Shown: positions 18,101 to 23,927 of the stretch, one piece after another
Layout of the letters: each line of letters opens with the position of its first letter
How positions within the stretch are numbered: position 1 is the first letter of the stretch
Assembly (NCBI GenBank): GCA_016987375.1
Contig: PJRA01000309.1
Coordinates: 151,166 to 175,092, forward strand
Direction of reading: 5' to 3'
Length of the DNA stretch: 23,927 bases
Source of the DNA: Brachionus koreanus
Taxonomy: Eukaryota > Rotifera > Eurotatoria > Ploima > Brachionidae
Notes under the pieces: model-generated
What the model saw: only the letters and a program-made list of their open reading frames with translations
Databases searched by the model: none
Told to the model about the DNA's origin: nothing
Program-made: the position numbers and the translations under genes

Positions 18101-18784
18101 AACAAAGCCTACAGCAATCACTTGAGCCGAAATTCTTTGAACAACACCGAGTCATATCACGGTTCTAATCATCAATTAACTATGAACAAATCTAGTGAGA
18201 CTATTGACGAATTGCACTTGGCCGAGCTTAGGACAAAATCCAACAATTTTAATGATAATAATCTAAACCGAGTTAGATCTACGCCACATATAAACAATCA
18301 GACAACAAACATGCCGGCCATTAATGGCCGAACTAAAAGTGAAAATGAACTTGTTAATCTTCCAGAAGCAAATGCTAAAACTCGCTTTAAAACAGTGTCT
18401 CAAATAAATTTGTTCAATAATAAATCGAATAAAAGTCGGCCAGTATCTAGACTGGACAATAAGCAAAAAAATGAAAACGAATCGGCCAAATCGGTCAAAG
18501 CTAAAGACTTTGATCTAGACAATAGAGAATTGGTGAAGCCGATTACAAATCAAATATTTGATATGAAATTGGGAGTGGATGCTTTTGAACCTAGTCCTTA
18601 TAACATAATGTCCGATCCGGTTATTAGTGAACAATTTAAAAAGTTGTATGAAGAAGACGAATACTTTCAGCAGGTACATAAAAAGTGTTGTGAATGGCTG
18701 AACAAGTATGTTTTTCCGTCTATTGAGAATAGTACCTATGCTCTTAGTTCAACTTCGGCTAGTAACAGTCGAAGTCTTAAATAA
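15182..18784 (+). CDS. Asn/Ser/Thr-rich, largely disordered protein of 557 residues, two exons
   Basis: Exon 1 is 15182-15498 (ATG, MTSNSSLAFDTNNKTKP; donor CAAG/GTAATT), exon 2 is 17428-18784 (acceptor TTTTTTAAG). Both sides give phase 2 (AG/T, Ser), and the join reads NNQSMET-STNTASSISFMNR. An upstream in-frame TTG exists at 15176 but the ATG is the natural start. I do not recognise the family. Exon 1 carries a charged, possibly helical piece (EKAERELNWLRKTLANKS). Most of exon 2 is low-complexity Asn/Ser/Gln/Lys with no domain. The last ~70 residues look folded and acidic-aromatic: DPVISEQFKKLYEEDEYF then QQVHKKCCEWLNKYVFPS. That C-terminal block, with its paired Cys and Trp, is the best handle for finding homologues. 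Minus-strand frames at 17585-17967 and 18263-18466 are shadows. Confidence 0.72.
15644..15673 (-). pseudogene. 5' half of a tRNA-Glu (truncated copy)
   Basis: On the minus strand the 30 nt begin TCCCATATGATCTAGTGGTC and end with ATTCCTG. They match the 5' half of animal tRNA-Glu as I remember it (acceptor strand TCCCATA, D arm with TCTAGTGGT, 5' side of the anticodon stem) with about three changes. Similarity stops at the anticodon loop, and no T arm or 3' acceptor strand is found in the next 150 nt. It is therefore a half tRNA, either a truncated pseudogene or the head of a tRNA-derived SINE whose body is not recognisable. Confidence 0.6.
16852..16924 (+). other. Possible alternative last exon of the Asn/Ser-rich gene
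   Basis: A strong acceptor, TCTTTTTTCAG, is followed at 16852 by sequence that in the phase required by exon 1 (AG/T) reads Ser then LKTTKSLTQHPLFVNYFKKL and on to TAA at 16922-16924. AATAAA overlaps the end (16916-16921). Splicing exon 1 here would give a short isoform of about 129 residues instead of 557. Phase fit and acceptor quality support it, but 23 open codons are not enough to prove it. Confidence 0.3.
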
Positions 18785-20884
18785 ATTAAAAAAATTATTT
18801 ATTTTCTTTATTATTTTTTTATTTTTTAATTTTTTCGGCAAATAGTATTAAATTTATTTGAAGTATAAATTTTATTATAAAATAAATACAAATTAAACAT
18901 ATAGTTATTAATCTAAAAAGGCACAATTTTCTATTTTTAAAATTTAATTAAATAAACTTTTTTTGTTTTAAAAAAAAATTGATCGAAAACTACGATATGA
19001 ATAAATATTATAAATTTAATTTTAATTTATTTAAGTTTTTAGAAAAAAAATTAAAAGCTTCTTGTAAAAATAAAAGAAAAACGTTTATATTTTTTATCAC
19101 CATTGAACGAGATCTAATTTTTTGGTTTTTGAGTGTTTGCTTAGAATTTGTTTTTTTTTTTTTTATTTTTAAGTATGAGAAAATAAGAAAATTTGCTTTT
19201 TTATAATTTTGTAAAAAAAAAAAATTTTTTTATTATTAATATTAATAAACAACTTGTTTTTAATGCAATTTTTAAACTCAATCCAATTCTATAATTAAAA
19301 CAATACTCTTAATTTAATTTAAAGAATCTGAGGAATGATTTTACATGTACTCTTGTTATGGTGGTTTTAATGGAACTCATTAGCACAAAAATAGAAAATT
19401 TTGAGAAAAAATAAAGAATTCAAAGAAATTTTAGTAAATAATAGTAATAACAAGTTTTCTCCATCTGCATTAGATGCCTCTTGTTATCCTGCCGGGCTAC
19501 TGTCTCATGCCTCTGCATCGTATAATGATGCCTTTTCAATAATAGGTAATCTCAGTAAAATGCATTAAAGCTAAACTAAAATATTCTTTATAATGCAAGT
19601 ATGAATGTTTGTGCCTTAACTCGTTTTTGATCTTGAAAAAAAAATTTTTTGAATTTTTATCATATTTTTTCTTTTCTATTGTACTAAATTTAACAAAATC
19701 ATTTAGTAAAAAATTCCAAAATGATATTTAATAAATTAAAACTAAAATATTTATATTTTTAGCTGTCTTGTGAGTCTAGAAAACGATAAAGTTTAAAAAG
19801 ACCCAGCTTAAAAAGTTCACGGTACTTTACACTAACAGACTAGGTGGCTTTTATGTCATCTTTTCAGAGAATTTTTCATTGCCTTATACAATTGTTTCGG
19901 AGGGCTCATGTTTAGCTTACTATAGCGGGACTACTTTAGACTTCCTGCTTTGTCATTTTAAATTAACTAAATTGTCCGTAAAATATACACCATTATTATA
20001 AGGGTGAAGTTGAGAGCAATTTTCCATTAACAGGGAAATTGATTTTGTTAAAATCATTTAAGCCTAAATAGCGGATAATTAGATTTTAATTTTAATTTTT
20101 TTAAATTAGTTTAATTAATTTTTTAATTTTTCAAGGTTAATCAACAGGCTTATTTTAACAGTGCCCTTATCCTAATCGACTGATTAACACTTCATTTATT
20201 TAATTAAAAATTAAATATTTAATAATTAAAATTATAATTTTTATAAAATAAAATTATCAGTTATTTTAAAAACAAAAAACATAGATAAATTCATATCAAA
20301 TTTTTTAAATTTTTTTACAAAGTCAATAAAGATCAAATTGATATTATTATAAATTGATAGCTTGAATATTGCAAATTTCAGCATTGAAAATATTTTTCTC
20401 CAGAAAATTACAAACATTTTTTTGGAATTTTTTTTTAAAAAATTTTGTTCATACTTAGTGTATATCTTGTGATCAAAACAAATATAAGTCAATTTGAATT
20501 TCAACAGAAATTGTTAGATTTATTGATCATGCAAAAAAAATAAAATAAATTTTATAATCTTTAATTTTAATTTATAAAAAAAGAAAAAATCTTTTTTGAA
20601 TAGTGATATAATGCACAGTTTGGAAAAATTCTGGAAAAATTGTTAATACTTGGTATAAACTTTGAGAAAAGAGTTTAATAAAGTTAAAGAGAGAAATTTT
20701 TATTCCTTTTTTTATTTCAAGTAATATTTCTGATCAAAATCTTAAAAACATTAAAAAAAATAATGTTAAGCTTACTTTGATATTTCAAAAATTTTAATAA
20801 TTTAAATAACATAAATTTCTGAAGCATCATTTTAGGATAAATTAAAAAAAAATTATTTTTAACAAGCTATTGGAGATCTTCAAA
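18785..20884. other. 2.1-kb gene-poor spacer
   Basis: Poly(A) hexamers for the upstream gene lie at 18780-18785 (overlapping its stop) and 18881-18886. Most of the rest is A/T-rich. Two islands are less biased and have open plus-strand frames: 19395-19568 (57 codons; includes SALDASCYPAGLLSHASASY) and 19780-20001 (73 codons; includes LYTNRLGGFYVIFSENFSLP). Neither has an ATG in a useful place nor a family I know. The long Phe/Lys/Ile-rich frames at 18979-19206 (plus) and 20241-20504 (minus) look like A/T-rich noise. Confidence 0.5.
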
Positions 20885-21586
20885 ATGTTATACCCAAACA
20901 TTTCAAAGGCTGCATCTCGAATAGCTTTGACATGCAATCGAAAGTTTACTCTATCAGCCCATAGAGCTCAAAATGAGCGTCCTAAGAATACACATCCATT
21001 AATGCTAATGGACATACCTAGAATTTTAGTTCCAAATTTGTTTGAACTAATCAAAATAAGGCTAAAAGTTAAATTTCGCATGATGCAAATTGATCCAGCA
21101 TTTAACTACAGTGAATTTTCTAAAGGAACTTTGCAAGCCGTGACCACGGTCTCAAATATGATCTCTAAAGGAGATTTTGAATCTCTATCTGATTTAGTTC
21201 ATGATAAAGCTATCAAGAGCATTCAAAAAAATTATCAATTACTAAACTCGAATCAGAAAAGTCTAATAGCAGTAAATCCGAATGATGTGCAAGTTCAAGT
21301 GCACTATATGTTCGAAGAAGCCAAAGCTGACTCAAGTCTCTTTGTAAAAATGGGTCTATTGTACTACGTTGTGCCTGGATTTTATGATGCTGTTCAAAAT
21401 TCAATGCTTGATCCACTCAAACAAATGGAAATGAGACAAAAATTTCAAGATGATTTGATTGTGGTAGATTACAGATTTGTAAGAGAATATGCACAGGATA
21501 GCCCTTCGGACTGGCTAATTACTGAATTGAACCACTGGGCAATTGCCGACCATGAAGAAGAATTTAAGGGAAGAAAGCCAAATTAA
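20885..21586 (+). CDS. MAIP1: MAIP1 (C2orf47) homologue, m-AAA protease-interacting mitochondrial protein
   Basis: 233 residues from ATG 20885; the in-frame TTG at 20870 is not needed. The first ~30 residues (MLYPNISKAASRIALTCNRK and on) are basic, hydroxylated and free of acid, as in a mitochondrial presequence. The body follows the MAIP1 pattern, within the Tim44/mL45-like fold: FNYSEFSKGTLQAVTTVSNM, DFESLSDLVHDKAI, then near the end VDYRFVREYAQ and SDWLITELNHW, corresponding to the family's F.REF..G..PDW.I..I.H end. In mammals MAIP1 binds the matrix m-AAA protease and protects newly imported EMRE, so it affects assembly of the calcium uniporter. The gene is intronless here and shorter than the human protein. 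A more distant Tim44/mL45-like relative is the main alternative. Confidence 0.72.
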   Translation: MLYPNISKAASRIALTCNRKFTLSAHRAQNERPKNTHPLMLMDIPRILVPNLFELIKIRLKVKFRMMQIDPAFNYSEFSKGTLQAVTTVSNMISKGDFESLSDLVHDKAIKSIQKNYQLLNSNQKSLIAVNPNDVQVQVHYMFEEAKADSSLFVKMGLLYYVVPGFYDAVQNSMLDPLKQMEMRQKFQDDLIVVDYRFVREYAQDSPSDWLITELNHWAIADHEEEFKGRKPN

Positions 21587-21641
21587 TTTGTTTTATTTTT
21601 ATTGTAAATATGGGATTATTTAAATTAACTTTTTAAAAGTA

Positions 21642-21647
21642 AATAAA
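21642..21647 (+). promoter_or_regulatory. Candidate poly(A) signal of the MAIP1 homologue
   Basis: AATAAA 55 nt after the stop codon, preceded by GTA and followed by an A/T stretch. It is the only canonical hexamer close behind the gene. Confidence 0.5.
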
Positions 21648-22488
21648 AATTTTATTTGAAGTCAGATAGCCTTATCGAAAGGAATTTTTTTTATTGTTTT
21701 TGTTATTGTTTGAATTAGGCATGGTGAAATTTACTCAATGGTTTATTAAAATTCTTAATTTAAACTCTTTTGTCTTTGATTTTTATCTTAAAAATGTTAA
21801 AACACTTAGAACTGTGCTTAAAATTCATGAAACATTACTTTTTTTCTACATCAGTTTATTTTCTGACAATAATAATAATGATAATCTACAGCAAGCAAGC
21901 TTGCGAAGATGGCTTACTAAGAAGACAACTATGGTAGCTAGAAGCACCGAAAACTAGATTCGTATACAAAGACATAATTGGTATGAATGAATTATATAAA
22001 ACAAAAATATATTTCCAAGAAAATCAAGCTTAAAGATTAGTTTAGTTTATTGAATAAATATAAACGGCACAATTGATGACATAAACCGTTTATGTTTATA
22101 TTTACAGTTCTATGTTTGCAGACGCTTTTCAGAATGCTTTTTGTTCCTTGCCCTTCTTCTTTGTCTTCTTTCGTTATATACACAGTTCTTCTAAACGTAA
22201 TCAAATCTGATCTTCTGAACTTACATTAAAATAAAAAACATTATCGAAAGTATATCTCAAAAAATATCCTCATTGTCCAGAAACTTGTTTAAAAGTCACA
22301 GGTCTCAGACCAAGTCCAAGATTAATTTTTCAATTTTTATTTTTTAAAAATTGATTAAAAAATTAATTAAAAAAATTTTACTCTTAATTTTTTTTAATAA
22401 AGATTTAGTTTTGCTTATGATAAAAAAGTTTTTTTTTTTTTAATTTAGTCCCTAATTAAATCCATGTATAAAAAAGTTGTCTTCTAGG
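21648..22488. other. Gene-poor spacer with one doubtful 78-codon ORF
   Basis: An ATG frame at 21721-21957 reads MVKFTQWFIKILNLN and on through a Phe/Leu-rich part to a basic tail with ASLRRWLTKKTTMVARS. It has no known family, and the first half has noise-like composition. The last 80 nt are more gene-like. I do not call it a gene. The remainder is A/T-rich except for a small inverted repeat at 22056-22103. Confidence 0.4.
22056..22103. repeat. Small inverted repeat
   Basis: AAATATAAACGG (22056-22067) faces CCGTTTAT (22086-22093) and GTTTATATTT (22094-22103), so the left arm can pair with either of two overlapping right-hand partners across an 18-26 nt loop. It could be a transcript hairpin or a remnant of a palindromic element. 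No T-run or gene position suggests a specific role. Confidence 0.35.
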
Positions 22489-22807
22489 TTTTGGCAGTTA
22501 ATCTTGACACATGTGGTCGGTTGATATAACCAGATTTAGAAAAAAGCCGTTAAACTGGTTCTGAAGAAGCTGCAATCGATAAGAAATTTTGTGCAATCGT
22601 TGCTAGTGCCGAAATTTATAGTCCGGACTTGGACTTTAATTTTGGACTTTTAAACAACTCTGATTAACTCCCATAAGAGGAATACTTAAAACCTCTAGGC
22701 TTTAAAAATATATTAGGGTTTTTTGACGCTTGATGTTACATATCTTCTCTGTATTCAGTTAAATAAATACAATAATTTTTGAATTCTCTTTGCTCGGATT
22801 ACCAAAC
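22489..22807. mobile_element. Possible degenerate solo LTR
   Basis: This 319-bp block is less A/T-monotonous than its flanks. It begins TTTTGGCAGTTAATC, close to a TGTTGGCAG start, and ends GATTACCAAAC, close to a CCAACA end, so the termini are near inverted repeats as in LTRs. The last part, CTCTGTATTCAGTTAAATAA (from 22748), carries AATAAA at 22762-22767 and a following GAATTCTCTTTG, reminiscent of an R/U5 region. I found no target-site duplication and no internal retroelement sequence, so this is a weak call. Confidence 0.28.
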
Positions 22808-22956
22808 TTTGATATAATTGTCGATTAACCATGGTCATTTAGTTAAAGATTAGTTATTTAAATCTTCATATCCAATTAGTTGCTAAGCAACTTTAATTTT
22901 TGTTAACATAATAAATTAAAGTAAATAGTTGAATATATTTTTGCCAAGCCAAAAAA

Positions 22957-23829
22957 ATGAGTCTCAAAATTCAAGAGCCGTATTATCCAAAGGCAAAAAT
23001 TCTCTCCTGGACAGAATTTAACATAGACGATATTGACAAGTTTCTATTGATTTTTCAATCTCCCAATGCAAATGAAATTTATCCATATTTGGAAAAAATA
23101 CTCGAGTTAAACAGCTCGTATCTTAAGCCAAAAATATTGCTAGACCTTCACTACTATGCCTTGCGTTTTGCAATAAACAATAAATTCACTAAAATTCAAA
23201 TGTCTGCCTTTTTGTCTATTTTGCGCTCAATTCACAAAGTAAATGAGGAAACTCCGTTTGAAAATTATGACATAATAATAAAATATTTTAATCAATTGAT
23301 GATATCTCATTCTATTCAAGTAGATAGCTAAAATTAGAAATAAAAAATATTAATTTTAGTTTGTTTTTTTTTTTCAATCTAGAGACCGCCTTTTTGTATA
23401 GAAATTTTTGACAATCATGTAGCAATGAAAGTAATCAATTATATAACTGAAACCTATCTGAGACATTATAAGCTTTATAAATACGTGTTTACGCCTATAA
23501 TTAGTCTTGAGCTTCATTGTGGAGAAAAAGCCATTGAGTATGAGGACAGCGAATTGGACAATGATTCAGACTTGAAAACTGACTCGAATTCGGAATTGAG
23601 AGCAAAGACAGCCATGTCCGTTGGCACTTCAATTAAAATTCAAGAATCGAATCAGTCAGAAGAAGCTGAAACAAATTTTGAAGTTAGAAGCTATTTTAAA
23701 GACTTGATTTCAGACTACATTAAAAGTCAAGAGATTAGAAACCAGCTTGACGTTCTAGAAGATGAAAGAATTGCACTGTTCACCCAAAAAGCAAGAGAAG
23801 AATTAACAAAATCGACTAAGAAAAAATGA
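22957..23829 (+). CDS. CFAP119: CFAP119/CCDC189-like protein (CLAMP family), ciliary C1a projection subunit
   Basis: Exon 1 is 22957-23319 (ATG, MSLKIQEPYYPKAKILSW; donor CAA/GTAGAT), exon 2 is 23383-23829 (acceptor TTTCAATCTAG), phase 0, 63-nt intron, 269 residues. Without splicing the first frame stops after VDS. The joined protein has the helical N-terminal part (LLDLHYYALRFAINNKFT, then ETPFENYDIIIKYFNQLM) and, right across the junction, RPPFCIEIF and TYLRHYKLYKYVFTP, the hallmark block of the CLAMP/CFAP119 family. Members (FAP119 and relatives in Chlamydomonas) sit in the C1a projection with PF6/SPAG17. The C-terminus is acidic and then Lys-rich, probably disordered or coiled. I am fairly sure of the family, less sure which paralogue. 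Confidence 0.75.
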
Positions 23830-23927
23830 ATTTAAATTAAATTTTTTTTTAAATTTTATTTTAACAAAAAAAAATTTATCTCTATATTTAACATTTTTGA
23901 TTAAATTCTAATGGGAAATTGAAATTT

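Noticed and set aside
18979..19206. 75-codon Phe/Lys-rich ORF
   Set aside because: It is made of T and A runs, with no start context and no conserved pattern.
20241..20504. 87-codon minus-strand ORF
   Set aside because: Its Phe/Lys/Ile/Asn composition is what random sequence of this A/T content gives.
22030..22220. Lys/Arg-rich open frame of about 60 codons on the minus strand (FRRTVYITKEDKEEGQG)
   Set aside because: It has an acceptor-like start and a late AATAAA but no upstream exon or family; it is too weak to call.

Overview
This window looks like nuclear DNA of a very AT-rich, ciliated invertebrate animal. It has spliced genes with short GT-AG introns (52, 59, 63, 137 and 273 nt), AATAAA signals, eukaryotic tRNA-Arg genes with pol III T-run terminators, and decayed animal-type transposons. 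A rotifer such as Brachionus is my best guess, but that is inference: nothing in the window proves it.

Layout. (1) 1-7186, plus strand: the last six exons of SPAG17/PF6, the scaffold of the C1a projection of the ciliary central pair, ending in an ASH-like beta domain. Its 1.8 kb intron holds a fold-back (MITE-like) element. (2) 7187-8873: transposon debris, namely a 558-bp element with 15-bp terminal inverted repeats and a decayed pogo/Tigger DDE transposase. (3) 9053-11326, minus strand: a leucine-rich-repeat protein whose frame is cut by one in-frame TGA inside a repeat and then continues. (4) 11469-14330: five tRNA-Arg genes (four identical TCG copies, one ACG), three minus then two plus. 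Two 5'-truncated LINE ORF2 ends lie between or beside the plus-strand genes, one of them between 28-bp direct repeats. (5) 15182-18784, plus: a two-exon, Asn/Ser-rich, mostly disordered protein of unknown function with a structured C-terminus. Its long intron contains an antisense 5' half of a tRNA-Glu and a possible alternative last exon. (6) 18785-20884: gene-poor DNA with two unexplained open stretches. (7) 20885-21586, plus: a single-exon MAIP1 (C2orf47) homologue, a mitochondrial matrix protein. (8) 21587-22956: gene-poor, with a small inverted repeat and a possible degenerate solo LTR. (9) 22957-23829, plus: a two-exon CFAP119/CCDC189-like (CLAMP family) protein.

How the genes relate. 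SPAG17 and CFAP119 are both parts of the C1a projection, so the window carries two genes of one ciliary sub-complex on the same strand about 16 kb apart. The other genes have no obvious functional link to them. I see no operon, no CRISPR array and no bacterial signal. Exon joins were made by hand from splice motifs and codon phase; all phases agree within each gene.
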